A stretch of 64,000 nt of DNA. Origin: Symbiodinium natans (lineage: Eukaryota; Sar; Dinophyceae; Suessiales; Symbiodiniaceae). The DNA lies in the NCBI GenBank assembly GCA_905221605.1, contig CAJNDS010002637.1, positions 62,001 through 126,000 of the forward strand, read 5' to 3'. Under the pieces are notes generated by a model. That model was not told where the DNA came from. It saw only the letters and a program-made list of their open reading frames with translations, and made no database searches. Numbering within the stretch: the stretch's first letter is position 1; every line of letters starts with the position of its first letter. Both the position numbers and the translations under genes were made by a program. Shown here piece by piece: positions 11,576-23,126 of the stretch.

Positions 11576-14500
11576 GAGCTCTCGCGCTGGGTAGTGAATT
11601 TGGGCGCATATGATGGGAAGTGTGGTCGGGGTACAGATTCCTGCCGGCAGCAATCCACAGCCGTGGCGTTTGAAGAGTCCCCAGAGGTCTATCGTTCTAT
11701 CCAACTTTCTTGTCGACTCTCTAAGGAATGCCATGATCCAGCAAACTGTCTCGTTGAAGAGCAGCACTTCCATGGCTTGCTGTTGGAGGGAAATGCCTCG
11801 ATGGCAGAGGCCATGCATGCCAGGCCGCTGCACTAAACATGTGAATCATGTGATATAATGCGATGCAGCCTGCAGCTCCGAGGGATGTAGATGGGATGAG
11901 GCAACAACTTTTGGCAGGCTTCATGATGAGGGATTGTTGAATGACGTTCGTGACCTGGCGGCGATTTAGTCGGAGAGCCGGTTTGCTGCAGCTCTAGCAC
12001 AAAGCTTGTCTCGGGAGTGCTAAATGGCGACAATCACACACGACGCAGGCATCAGGGCTATCGCTGTCACACCGCTCAACGTTGCAGACGTTGTGTTGAA
12101 GAGCCTCCCCGTGCGTGAAGTGCACTGCTTACTGTCCCAGTCATCCCGGGGTGCTTCCGGCTTTCCCGCCATGCGCTGATGCAGTGCTTCTTTGCAAGGT
12201 GGACCTCCTCAAGATAGATGTCGACAGCATGCCTCACGATGAGCTCTTCCGCAGGCTCTTAGAATCTGGACTGCGGCCCAAGGTGCGGACATGGTTGAAG
12301 TCAAGTTGAAGTCCATTCCGATCCAGCACCATTAATAACCGCCCTGCAGGTGTTGCACACCGAAATCGGCCCAATGTTTCCGCCTCCTGTCTCGTACTGG
12401 CGCGAGTATGCGTCGTCCTCAGACCGGGAGAGAGCTGGGATCTGTTCTCGTTGTTTGTTGAACCCAGTTCACAAAAACGATTGAAGGATCAAGGAAAGCT
12501 GTTTGAGGATGAAAAAACAATTTAGAGATTGAAAGCTCGTCGACTTGCCAGTCTTCGGGCCACAGAAGTTACCGCGCCTGTCTGCTTACTTGCAGTACAC
12601 AGCGCATCCAGAGGCATTCGAGCAAGGTCCATGCATCCAAATGCAATCAGTACACTCACAAGTAACCCCTACTCGTATCAGTCACAGCAAGCTTTGAGCA
12701 CGATGGTCAGTTCACCTTTTGAGCACTTGAGCCAGAACAGTACAGTCGCAGCGACGACAGCTTCAGTCGTGGTGTGCGGCAGTTGTGCGCAGACTCAGTG
12801 TAGTCCCTTGAGTGGGACTTCAGCCACCAACTCACTACAGTCGTGATTAGAGTCATCATTGTTTCGAAGCAATTAGAACAGCAACACAAAAACGATCATC
12901 ATTGCCGTGTGACAAAACGAGCAGTGCTACAGTGGATTTTCGCTCTTGAACTCACGATGCAGTTGCAGTGCTCGCAGCTTGGCCCGTGCAGTACTGCAGC
13001 TCGGTCTCATTTCGGCTTCAAGGTTTCAGTCGCAGGCACCAAGAACAGTGAGTCAATATAAGTGAAGGACCTGCGCATCAACACTGTCGCCGCGGTGCCG
13101 CAATCTACTGCCAAGAAAGGTGCAGTCAGTCCCTTCTGCCAACTCATCAGAGTTCTCCAATGAGCTGTTTCTTCAGTGTCTCGCCATCAACGACCAGTAG
13201 ATCGTCAACGTACGCAAGAACAAGCAGTGATCCAGCTTCATGACAATACCAGCCATCGCACGTACAGCGCTTGAACTTCAGTTTCTCCATTGTTCCCCCC
13301 CCCCCCTCCCCCCGCAACCCCGAAAATCGAGGGGGGTGGATGCCATAGGGAGGGGGGGGGGGGGGTATGGCAGCCCGGAGTCATGCATTTGTAGCGTCGT
13401 GGTTCAAGGGTTCAAGTTCAAGACCCTATGCAACGAGGGTGGTCTCAGGTCTGGGACCGGTGCATGACTTGCAACATCCCCCAATGGCGAGAGCTGGCTT
13501 ACGGGGAGCTCCAAAAATTGAAACCCTGACTTTTCTTTGTGGCGTTCGTCTTATCGAGGGGTCCTACCGGGCGTAGGAAAGGATGTGATTGTGATTAATT
13601 GGGAGGCCATACTCGACGGAGCATGTCCTACCGTTTGGCGAGTCGTCATCGGCTTGCCACGATTTGCCCCAACGCTTTGACCCTGTAGTGCGCGGATTGA
13701 CGGGTGGCAACAAACGGGAAGCTCCACTAACGACGGCTTGCCTCAAGTCTCAAGTCAATACGCATATGGTCCCTTACCACATGTGCTCCTCGCTTTCGTC
13801 CGGGCCTCTCAAGTTTCACGATGACAGCCGTGGACAGCAGCGTTTTGGACCCCAAAACATGCACCTGCGCCACACCAAGGCGGGAATACAATATCCGGTT
13901 CAATGTAGTGCTGATCTTGAAATACTGTTCTTTATACCCTGACTTCAACACACTTCACAGATACCGCTTGGCGCAACTGAGGACGAGAACGATCCGCTCG
14001 TTTACACGCCGCAGCCAGAGCTTGTTGGCCTGAATCCGTCACTTGCCAGGGTGGACTCGGTGCAGGACTGAGGACAGTCTGAGAGTCGCGCAAATCGAAG
14101 ATTCCCATTTACACTTGTCACTGTCCTCTTCCCAAAGCTACGAATCATGCCACAGGTGCTGGTACCCTTCGGGTACGAGTTGCTGCAGGCGAGGTGAACT
14201 CGACCGCTGCTGTCCATCCTGAAACTTGAACATTGCAAGGTTGAGCTCTATGATGCTGTCTGGGTGCGGGCAGAATACATGCCCGCTTTTGGCCGCGTAG
14301 GCGACCCGAGAACAAATCAGAGAGAAACCTGATTCCAGGCTGCTAGAGCAAAACGGAAACAATCGCAAACGTAGAGCCGCCGCCAGCACCCCCGCAGGCG
14401 ACTATGACATGTATGACAAGTGGCTGGTCGGCTCGTTCTGCAACCCTGGCTTCTTGAGATTTGGCGAAAGCTTCAAATATGGCTCGACCCTCAACGGTAC

Positions 14501-14860
14501 CAAAATGTTGTGCACCACATCTGATACATTTACCCGTGGATTGCCATGTTTCTCCAGACGCGGAGGTCGCTATGACTACCGTGCATGGGCTGCCCCTGAG
14601 CTTCCGTGGGAGGCCCTCCTCATGGTATGGCTATGAAAGAGGGAGGGAGGGAGAGAGAGAGAGAGAGAGAGATGCGGCATGTGGCAACATGCAGCAGCTC
14701 GGCGCAAAAGTTGTGGAGCCACTCCAGTTGGTGAACTGTTAGTCACTCGTTCCGACGATTAGAAACAGCTGTCTTTGAGGCTCGCCTTCGCTGGATGCAT
14801 GAGCTGCTGCAGCGGGCACAGGGCTCTGGGCGCTGGCATCTCGAGATGGGCGGAAAACCA
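11576..14860 (+). CDS. FkbM-type SAM-dependent methyltransferase, multi-exon
   Basis: Exons in one order and strand build a methyltransferase-like protein. 11,576 onward gives WVVNLGAYDGK, a SAM-binding motif I, then HDPANCL and GLLLEGNASMAEAM. 12,049-12,110 gives IRAIAVTPLNVADVVLK. 12,199-12,282 gives VDLLKIDVDS and LLESGLRPK, close to the FkbM signature. 12,350 onward gives VLHTEIGPMFPPPVSYW. About 12,957-13,022 gives a CSTAARSHFGFK end. 14,240-14,300 gives VELYDAVWVRAEYMPAFGRV. 14,398-14,624 gives YDMYDKWLVGSFCNPGF. 14,780 onward gives ARLRWMHELLQRAQ. Predicted introns: 12,111-12,198, 12,283-12,349 and 13,023-14,239 (GT-AG) and 14,301-14,397 (GC-AG). FkbM enzymes usually O-methylate sugars or metabolites; the substrate here is unknown. 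Start, stop and some joins are unresolved. Confidence 0.65.
14640..14671. repeat. GGGA/GA simple repeat
   Basis: A gggagggagg run passes into (GA)n, just after the predicted donor at 14,625, so it sits inside the last recognised intron of the methyltransferase gene. Confidence 0.8.
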
Positions 14861-15245
14861 GACAAAAACCAGTGCTTGTCTGTCAGGGGTTGGCCGTTGT
14901 GTGTGTCTTCTGGTAAGCCGCGCAGAAACAGAGCACGAGAAGACACAGGCACAAAGGCAACCATGCTTTAGGTGGATGCACGTGGATGTAGTCTGGACAA
15001 GGGGGGCCACGCGTGCCGATGTCTGCGAGCAATTTTCGATGACCTTATGCAACCAACGCTGCCCAACGTTGACCTCGAAGGTGGAGTGAGTGGGGCTCGT
15101 GGTCTGCCTGCTCCGCCACCTGTGCTTCATCATACAAGGCATGCTCACGTCACAGGAAGGACACAAGTAGGAAGCCGTGGGGTTTGGGCAGGAACGTGTG
15201 GTATGATGCTGGCTGCATGTCTGATAGTGTGGCGGTGCCTCGTGT

Positions 15246-15491
15246 AGAGTCTGCGAGGCTCGCCATCGCAGCGTGGATCGTCACCCCAACTTCTGTGGCA
15301 AGCCTGCCTTGGGGTTGGAAGACCAGTATGAGGCCGATTCAGGGCGCCGCGTGTGTTCATGGACATCCGGTCACCATAGTCCGAATTGCATACTGGGCCG
15401 CCGCTTGACCGGCGCGTTTGACAGGTCTGCACCGGACAGCCAAGCTGCATCCCAGATCGGGCAGGGAGCCAAGGAATCTTTGCCGAGTTGA
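15246..15491 (+). CDS. Possible exon, unrecognised
   Basis: An open frame reads CEARHRSVDRHPNFCGKPAL, continues through LEDQYEADSGRRVCSW and NCILGRR and ends at a TGA near 15,491. It has four regularly spaced Cys and coding-like composition. It could be a late exon of the methyltransferase gene or a Cys-rich domain of the TSR gene that follows. No family recognised. Confidence 0.35.
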   Translation, partial: RVCEARHRSVDRHPNFCGKPALGLEDQYEADSGRRVCSWTSGHHSPNCILGRRLTGAFDRSAPDSQAASQIGQGAKESLPS

Positions 15492-16095
15492 CTTCTTTGC
15501 AATCTGGCAGTAGCTTTGCGTCCGCTTCGGTCCAGAGGCTTGCAAAGCAGTAGAATGTTAACTGTAAAGACATTGAAATGGCGGGATTGCTCCGAAAGTC
15601 GCGACCATGCTGCATTGTTGCCACTGGCCGGTGGGTGCAAGTGCCAGCAACATCCAGCAACCAGCATGTCTTTTTTTGAAGCTCCCTTTGCCACTGCTTT
15701 CAACAGCGACGGCAAAGCCAGCAGCACAGCAGGCCTTCGACCTTCGTGTTTTTTTCAGGACGTTAAGAGTGAGGCCGGGTCGCAAAGCGGCCTCAAGACG
15801 TGGTGCTGAGAAGTGGAGTGGAAGTTGTTGGCTTCGCTCCTTCTAGTTTGCTGGCACTGTTGAGGTGGCTCCATAAGGGTCGTGTTGCACTGTTTCCTCG
15901 CGTTGTCCTTGTCCCACTGGACGAAGACAGTCAGGTGCATGGTTGCTACATGGTACATGATGGTGATTGCAGAGTTAATGCTGAACTTTTGAAATGTTTG
16001 ACTCGATTTGCGCGAAATCGTGGAGAGAGCATGGGGAGACTGCTTTGGGACTTGGCGGACAAAACGCTGCGTGTGCTGCGTTTGCTGAAGCATCT

Positions 16096-16180
16096 GAAGC
16101 ATGCTCCAAGGACTGCCTGCTCTCCGAGTGGAACCCCTGGACTGGGTGCAGTCATTGTGCCACGATTTGCAATGTGTGAG
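16096..16180 (+). CDS. TSR start exon
   Basis: The frame reads SKDCLLSEWNPWTGCSHC and then ATICNV before the frame closes. D-C-L-x-S-E-W-x-P-W is a clear TSR opening. It lies only about 0.3 kb before the start codon of the next gene, so it may be the 3' part of a TSR gene or a relic. Upstream and downstream partner exons were not found. Confidence 0.5.
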
Positions 16181-16493
16181 GGTTTTCTTTTCGGGCACGC
16201 CTTGCAGAGTCACGATTCCGATAGGGACTAGGTCCTGACTAGGTCTAAGCATTGAGGAAGCAGTGTGATGCCTTTTGCAAATCAGGAGCAGGCCATGATG
16301 TCACGGCAGATGTTACGGCTTCTTGATTCACGAAGCATTCTAGAAAGGAATTGTTTGGGCATGAACACAGATAAACAGAACGTCATCAGGGAGAGGGTTG
16401 ACATCACCCCCCCCCCTCCACCTCCTCGGCTGACAATAATCGACAACATGTTTCTTCGGAGCTTCTGCGCCACCTGGGCTGTCTCTCGCGGTT

Positions 16494-19400
16494 ATGGCAG
16501 CCGAAGATGCTGCGCTGCTTCGTATCGATGTAGTACTGCTCAGTGGACGGATAGCTCCTGTTGCAATATCCAGGGAATCTACCGTGGCTGACTTACGTCG
16601 CAAAGCCCAGCAGATGTTGGGCATTGGGCTGCGTGACTTGTTCACTGAAGCGGGCCAGCAGCTGGCGGGTTGGAGCGTGCTCTGTGAAGCAGGCCTGCAG
16701 GATGGGGACAAGGTCACTGCCTGTGCGCGTGATGTGGAGATCGTCTCCTGCTACTGGTCCTTGATACGCGCGAGCGGGTCTTGGTCGATGAACCTTCCCA
16801 GACAAGGCGATGCCTTTGCCATGGTGTGGAGTGATGGGAGGGTTGTCACTTGGCTGCAGTGAAGGCTGATGTTGAACTGTTGAGGCGCGTGCACCTGAAG
16901 AGTGCTTAGAGTGCTTGCACTTTGGGGTCGTCAAGTTGAAAAATACCAGCTCCAGAAGCCCCCTGCTAGTAGTCAGTAGTCCCAAGAGGCTTGGGCAGAG
17001 GCATAGGCAGAGGCCGAGCAGACACAACATGTATCATGTAGCATGCGCAAAGAACGGTCAACTCAACGTTTGAAAAAGAAACAGGACATTAGCGGCCCTG
17101 CTTGGTTCAGGGAAAAGTTGTTGGGTTGAGTTTTTTGGCTTCCCCCTTTGTTTTTGCCCTCATGTGTTGGCTGGCTACCAGCCGAAGGGTCCCCCCTTAC
17201 ACTAAAGACCAAGCCACGGACCACATCCTGTCGGTCGGTCATGTGCATGGAAGAAGTCCCTCGAAGTAGGCGGGTGTGGAGAGAACAAGGAAGGGGCACT
17301 GTTATCGCTGCTGGGACAACCTGAGCGACGTCGGCCGTAGCAGGCTGACATGCGACGCTGCCACCTTTGAACTGAAGGCTTTCCTGGAGCTAGTGGGCCC
17401 CTTTTTTTTTCGGCCCCGCGGCTTGGGAACGCGCGTTCCACCTAGCGGAGGGGTCGAGGTGGCTCCGACGCTGCCCGTTGCTACGGCACCCTGCACCCCC
17501 GAAGCCGGAGGGCTCCGAAGCCGGAGGGCTCCGAAGCCGGAGGGCTCCGAAGCCGGAGGGCTCCGGGAGAGACACTTCAAACAAAGCACTTAATTAACTT
17601 TTAAGGGTTTTACCGAGCTTCAAGAGTATTTGGGCAACTTCTGGTTCCCAGAAGCCCAGTTACTGCTCGCCACAGACGGGCCCACAAGAGCACCACCAGC
17701 CCTTTTGGGAAAAGTTGTGTTCTTGTTGACGGAACCCCCTGAGCCTCTGTGTGTGGGTATCCGCAAGAGTACAGACCATTCTAAACATTTGCCCCCGTCA
17801 AAGTAGAGTCATCAGTCTGCGTTGACAGTGTAGCTCTGTGGCAGCGAGCTGCCAAACTGGGAAAACACGGGCTTCTCACATTGGGCAAGTGTCCTTCCCT
17901 GACCCTTGATAGCGTAGAGGTGAAGCTATGGAATTTTGTGCTCGGTAAGGTGACTTGGGGCGATGCAGCCTACGGTGGTGATTGCTCCGAGGTTCGGTGG
18001 CAGCTTCGCGATGTGCAGAAAATTCGTGCTTCCCAGCAGGCGTTTGCTGCGATTTGTGCGGATGGTGCTGTGGTAACATGGGGTTGTTCAGATCGGGGAG
18101 GTGACAGCAGTAAAGTCCAAGAGGAATTGACAGATGTCCGTGAGATCTCTGCTTCTCAACATGCTTTTGCGGCACTCCGCGGTGACCTCACTGTAGTGAC
18201 CTGGGGTCCTGCGTATTGTGGTGGTGACAGCAGCAAAATCAAGAAGGACGCCTGTCTTCACCTCAATGAAGGTTTGTTTTTGATGTTTTCTGTGCACGCC
18301 CTACCCTTTCGTTGCAATGAGGCACCTCACAACAGCCCCTCGAAACCGGCCAGAACCCTGAAAACATGAGGAGATGCACAGCGTCCAGGATATAGTTGCC
18401 TCACAGAGGGCCTTCGCAGCCATCCGCACAGATGGGACAGTCCTCACGTGGGGTGACAAAGGGTGCGGAGGTGACAGTGCAGCTGTGCAACATGAATTGC
18501 AGGGAGTGCGCTCCATTTGTGCTTCGTTGAGGGCCTTTGCCGCCATCCGGGCAGATCGCACCGTTGTGACTTGGGGCGACGCGGACTATGGCGATTACGG
18601 CGGAGACAGCGTGTCAGTGCAAGATAGGCTCTTTGAAGTCCAGAGCCTTGCTGCAACCATAGACGCTTTCGCTGCAATACGGGCCGACGGGCGAGTTGTG
18701 ACGTGGGGAGATGGGACACACGGTGGTGATTGCAGCGCAGTGCAGCAGCAGCTCTGGGAGGTATTGGAGGTCCAAGCTTCGTTAGCAGCCTTTGCGGCGA
18801 TTCGTGCAGATGGACGAGTTATCGCTTGGGGGCACGTTGATTTTGGTGGCGACTGCAGCAAGGTCCCAAAAATGTCCCAAACATGTTCCGGAAAGATGTG
18901 TCTGACCAGGACTTCGTTTGGTTTGGTGTTGGAGGTTCGGCTGCTCATCTCACACTTCTGCGCTTTGCTTGCGCTGTCTTAACTCCGATCAACTTTCTGA
19001 ATAGTTCCCGGTCGTCGGTGAATAGCTCCGGTTCTGTGCCCACCAACTTGTTGTGCTTATCCTTTCCCTGCTAACTTCGATCCCGTGTGGATGGTGACCC
19101 CGAGTTCTTTCTTGCTGCAGTTGCCTTCCTCATGTCTCCTTCTTAACATGCTTTTGTGTCCGAAGTGAGGCTTCGCACACACCATCCTTGCCAGCCTGGG
19201 TTGCATCTTGTTCTGGGCATGTTCTGGGATACAGGGTGGGCTCTTCTGCGTTTTACTTGTGTGGTTGGTGCTGCTGTAGGCAGCGGCGTCATGTTCAGAC
19301 AGGCAAGTTGGAAATGCCGCAGGTCCAAGATGAGTTGGTGGATGTGCGAAAAGTTTGCGCTTCTGCTCGTGCCTTTGCTGCCATCCGTGTGGGTGGATCT

Positions 19401-19727
19401 GTAGTTACATGGGGCGATATTGATTGTGGGGGTGACAGCAGCGCGGTGCAGACCCAACTGCGAGATGTGCAAGAGATATGCGCTTCACAGCAAGCATTTG
19501 CTGCTATCCGTTCAGATGGAGCAGTAGTGACCTGGGGTCATGCAGATCGGGGTGGCAATAGCGGCAGCGTGCAGGACCAACTGCATGACGTGCGGATGAT
19601 CCGCCCTTCTCAACATGCTTTCGCGGCTGTTCGAGGTGATGCAACCGTTGTGACGTGGGGTCCGGCAGAGCATGGTGGCGACTCCAATGCGGTCCTGCAA
19701 CAGCTTGCAGACTTCTGCAAGACTTGA
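16494..19727 (+). CDS. Ubiquitin-like domain plus ten RCC1-like repeats, four exons
   Basis: Predicted coding sequence is join(16494..16841, 17950..18246, 18371..18862, 19323..19727), all introns in phase 0, giving 513 aa. Residues about 11-84 form a ubiquitin-like fold region (RIDVVLLSGR, TVADLRRKAQQMLGI, LQDGDKV). From about residue 106 there are ten repeats of about 40 aa with the core AFAAIRADGxVVTWGDxxxGGD. Such repeats resemble RCC1/HERC beta-propeller blades, but there is no HECT domain, so the label HERC ligase would be wrong. Introns: GT-AG at 16,842 and 18,863, GA-AG at 18,247. The start is the first ATG in frame with the ubiquitin-like region. Probably a protein-binding scaffold; cell location unknown. 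Confidence 0.8.
17501..17564. repeat. Four copies of a 16-bp unit
   Basis: gaagccggagggctcc repeats four times inside the first intron of the ubiquitin-like/RCC1 gene. The frame through it is open but is intronic in the model. Confidence 0.85.
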
Positions 19728-20345
19728 CAGAGTTGCATGGCCAACTGCAGCCAATATCTTCTGTCCAGCTGACTTCTGCAGCTCATGTTAATCCTTGTGA
19801 TCCCCTGAGCAATGCGGCCCGGGCGTACATGGCATCTGGATTCCGCCATCTGTAATGAGCTGCCAGCTGGTAGCTGACCAGACAAGAGACGCCTGAACGA
19901 CCCTGATCACAGAAAGGCTCACGGCAGCAGGTTCGAGCATGGGCAAGGCAAATTGTCCCGAGAGCATCGTGAAGGTGATGCCGGTGGTGCGGGTGGTGGG
20001 CTCTTCGTGGCTGCAGCAGACAGCTGTGCTACATCGGCCAGTGCCCGTCAAAGAAATGTCCCGCCTGATCTCAACCGATGTTTGTCACTGTGCAGCCGTT
20101 GATCTAGAGTCGCTCAAAGCACTATGGCACTATGGCAGCCAGGTTGTAAATGCTTTGGGGTGCGAGAACGCTCGAACCTAAGCTTGCCGTCAGCGTTCAC
20201 ACTGTATTGGGCGAAATTCTCGCTGCTGTCGTTGTGCAGCTGTTTGATCTGTTTGAGGTCATCGGCGGGTGGAGCAGTTTGCTTCTGGCAACGGCGGGCC
20301 ACCCAGGTCTCAGCCCTGTAACGTGCATGGCCGCAAGGCCCCAAG
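19728..20345. other. Intergenic stretch
   Basis: About 0.6 kb between the RCC1-repeat gene and a short tandem repeat. Only short frames; no supported gene. Confidence 0.45.
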
Positions 20346-20449
20346 GGCACGTTACCGCTCTCAACCCAATGTCCCTGAACCCTCAAAAAAGGGGCGGGGC
20401 ACGTTACCGCTCTCAACCCAATGTCCCTGAACCCTCAAAAAAAGGCGGG
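20346..20449. repeat. Two tandem copies of a 52-bp unit
   Basis: The unit starting gcacgttaccgctctcaac occurs at 20,348 and 20,400 with an exact 52-bp spacing; copies differ by an A/G length change near their ends. It lies about 0.5 kb before the next start codon. Confidence 0.8.
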
Positions 20450-20969
20450 GCGTGGACACCTGCACCCTGTCGCACGGCTTCGCCATTTAACTAGGAGTGT
20501 TCGGGGCTGTTCGGGGCCTCTTTGTCTGGGCTCTGTCCGGGCAATGCCAGATGTGTGAGTGGATTGAGGATCTTGAGGGGAGTCTTGGGGAGTCCCACGT
20601 GACCTTCCTGACTGTGAGCAACTGCGAGCCTGAGCTCAGGCCGTCCCTGTTCGGAGGCGTCCTTGAAGGATGTGGAGCCGACGCCTCGGACCTCGAACAT
20701 CCGCGGACCGTAGCGACGTTCCCAAGGGTTGCCTTTGTCAGAGTCAGCGCTTGCTTTGCAAGAGTGCCGCAGCAGTCAACAGTCTTGCTGCCAGAGTTCT
20801 TTTTCGGCATGGGCTTGCAGTATCTGCAAAGGGCGCCAGGAAAGCAGACGTGTGCCCTACATTTCTGTAGCCACATGTACCGGTACATTTGTTTCGCACG
20901 ACACACAGGGACAGACAGAGTCTGGGGCCGGGGCGTGCAGCCGGGTGCACCTACATAACTCTACATCCC

Positions 20970-22418
20970 ATGGGCAGCGGGGCCTCGAAGGGGGCAAAGG
21001 CCAAAGCTGGATTCGAGGCGCCGCCGGGCGCCGCAGCGCTGCGGCGCCGGCGCCGGCTGCTGCTGGCGCCGGGGCCAAAGGACTCAAAGGACTCAAAGGA
21101 CTCCCGGGACTCCCGGGACTCCAGGGACTTCGAGCAGATCCCTCCATGGGAGCAGTTCCGGGCTCCAGTGAGCGACCCGGTCTTCGACCGTGCCAGGGAT
21201 AGCCAAGACTTGCGCCGGAGTTTGGAGGACGTGAAGGATGAGATGGGCTATTTGCGCGAAAACGCCATGGAGCTTCTGCAACTCAACCTCCGATTGCCTT
21301 CCAAGATTTCGCGACGGCTCTACCATCTGGCACGTGTCCAAAATCTGGGTGAACCAATTCGAAAGGCTCAGCTGACATGCTTCGAAGTACTTTGCCTGTC
21401 TTCCGCCTTGAGGTGGAGCTCCGAGTCAGAGCTCCTGGAGCTTTTGTTCTGCTTCTTCGATGCCGACGGCGATGATAAAGTAGGCTTCGACGATCTGGTG
21501 CGCACCATCGATGCTTTCCTTTCGGAGCCGCTGGAGACATTAACCAGCCTCTCTGATGCGGAAAAGAAAGATTTCCGCAAGCTGGACGAACGTCGTAGAA
21601 TGATGGAGGTCCGACGTATTGCTCAGCAAGCGATCGCTGCCTTCGCCCTCCAGGACTCGGAGGAGGAGGATGAGGAGGAGGCACCAGAGTTGCCAGTGGA
21701 CATGGGGAAGGAGGGGAAGGATGGGAAGGATGGGAAGGAGGGTGAGGGAGGTGAGAACAAAGCCGAGGCTTCAGACAAAGGCACGGAGAAGGAGACTGGA
21801 GTCGAGCGCCAGGCAAGCACGTCCAGCAAAGTAGCAGAGACCGGCAAGTTGGAGATGCCGCAGCCGAAGAAGGCAGCCAAAGGAGGGCGAGGCTTGTGTG
21901 GCCGCGCACCAAAGGAAGAGCAGCCTTTAGCCTTTGGCCTGGAAAGTGAGGCTCCCAAGGAGAAAGATGATGAAAAGCCCAAGGCAACACCGAAGCCCAA
22001 GGCCAAGCCTAAGGCTAAAGCGGCGAAGGCCAAATCGAAGCCCAAGTCTGGTGGAGGGCTCTGTGGTGTCGCAAAGCCGCGCACCTTGTCGTTTCGACAG
22101 TGGTCATCTTGGATCATCACGACCGACGTGCTTCCGCCAGGCTTGCTTGAGGCCGCAAAGAACGCTTCCAAGAGACCGAAGCAGATGCCCGAGCAAGTGG
22201 AGCCTGTGGCGCCAGTGGAGGGCACACAGGCGGTGACGGGGCCCCCTGGGCCTCTTGGGCCCATCGCAAAGCCTTCCCAAGGCGACGGCGCTGTGTCCTT
22301 GACCGTCGCGTTGCCTGAGCCGAGATCACCAGCAAGATCGGAGGACACTCCCGATGCTGATGATGTCCCGCACAAAGGTACTGAGCTGTCTCAGCCGCTG
22401 TTGTCTTCAGTGTCCTAG
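20970..22418 (+). CDS. Probable N-myristoylated protein with one EF-hand-like loop
   Basis: Intronless frame of 482 aa from the ATG at 20,970. The frame is open further upstream, but this ATG gives MGSGASK, a good N-myristoylation start, followed by five Arg at 25-29 that could help membrane binding. Residues 164-175 (DADGDDKVGFDD) form an EF-hand-like loop with Asp at positions 1, 3 and 5 but Asp instead of Gly at 6 and Asp instead of Glu at 12. The region before the loop (about 75-160) is helical. Residues 230-365 are low complexity: acidic run, KDGKDGKEGEGG, then Lys/Pro/Ala repeats (KPKAKPKAK). The motif GGxGLCG occurs twice (306-311, 361-366). Function unknown; a membrane-linked calcium-responsive protein is an inference. 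Confidence that it is a gene is high because of its length and composition. Confidence 0.75.
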   Translation: MGSGASKGAKAKAGFEAPPGAAALRRRRRLLLAPGPKDSKDSKDSRDSRDSRDFEQIPPWEQFRAPVSDPVFDRARDSQDLRRSLEDVKDEMGYLRENAMELLQLNLRLPSKISRRLYHLARVQNLGEPIRKAQLTCFEVLCLSSALRWSSESELLELLFCFFDADGDDKVGFDDLVRTIDAFLSEPLETLTSLSDAEKKDFRKLDERRRMMEVRRIAQQAIAAFALQDSEEEDEEEAPELPVDMGKEGKDGKDGKEGEGGENKAEASDKGTEKETGVERQASTSSKVAETGKLEMPQPKKAAKGGRGLCGRAPKEEQPLAFGLESEAPKEKDDEKPKATPKPKAKPKAKAAKAKSKPKSGGGLCGVAKPRTLSFRQWSSWIITTDVLPPGLLEAAKNASKRPKQMPEQVEPVAPVEGTQAVTGPPGPLGPIAKPSQGDGAVSLTVALPEPRSPARSEDTPDADDVPHKGTELSQPLLSSVS

Positions 22419-23030
22419 TTGTCCAGATGCTAATGCCTTCGGGTCCCACGGTCCACAACATGTGGTTCACGACTGTGGCGCCCAACCTAACCCTCACGAC
22501 AGAAGCAAGTGTTGCTGTAAGAAGACATCGTTGCAACATCGTTGCAACTCCCTGTACCATATTTACCATGTCTCACCAGACAGCTCTCGACGACATGTCT
22601 GACAGCATCTGACAGCTGCCGAGGTTTCCTAATGGCCTAGGCGAGAAATGAGGGCCCCAACACATCCAACAACAGAAACTTCCTGAGCCACCGCTCGACC
22701 TTTGGAGGCCATGCTTCCCAGGGCCTGGCGAGGCACCGTACATCACTGCGCCATACTGCGCCAGTACTGCGCCATAGACCTTCTCCCTTTGCTGAAAGAC
22801 TCGGACGCTTAAGTTCGCAGTGCCCTTGCCTGTTCAGGCAGTGCCCGGTGACTGCCAGCCCGACCCAGCCAGGAAACACTGGCAGCACTAGCAGCATATG
22901 CGTCGCAGCTCATGTGATGGTCACTAGCTCACTAGCGGCCCTCGAAGGGAATGCCAGATGGGAGACTGGGAGGCCCGTGCGGCGGAGTGCCATGGTTTAG
23001 GATGGCTCTGGTGGGGCTCTCGCCTTGTGT
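22419..23030. other. Intergenic or intronic stretch
   Basis: About 0.6 kb with short frames only. A triple tactgcgcca-like repeat lies near 22,745-22,775. No supported gene. Confidence 0.4.
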
Positions 23031-23036
23031 GTGCAG

Positions 23037-23126
23037 GAATGGCAGATTTGCTCGCACACCTGCGGCACTGGCGAGCGAAAGTGCGGCGCTTTCAAGCCTC
23101 ACATGATGCCAGCTCAAAGGTTTGTG
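23037..23126 (+). CDS. TSR core exon
   Basis: After gtgtgtgcag the exon begins with G and reads EWQICSHTCGTGERKCGAF. W-x-x-CSxTCGTG is a textbook TSR core. The matching WxxW part should be in an exon just upstream and the end module downstream; neither was placed. Confidence 0.65.

Noticed and set aside
13290-13370. C-run and G-run facing each other as a transposon end
   Set aside because: The pairing rests on homopolymers only; similar runs occur at about ten other places, so it has no specific meaning.
16494-19727. Naming the gene HERC2 or an E3 ligase
   Set aside because: Only the RCC1-like repeats and a ubiquitin-like domain are present; no HECT domain is encoded.
21283-22375. Two minus-strand frames of 235 and 250 codons
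   Set aside because: They are shadows of the plus-strand EF-hand-like gene, caused by its Lys/Glu/Pro-rich codons.
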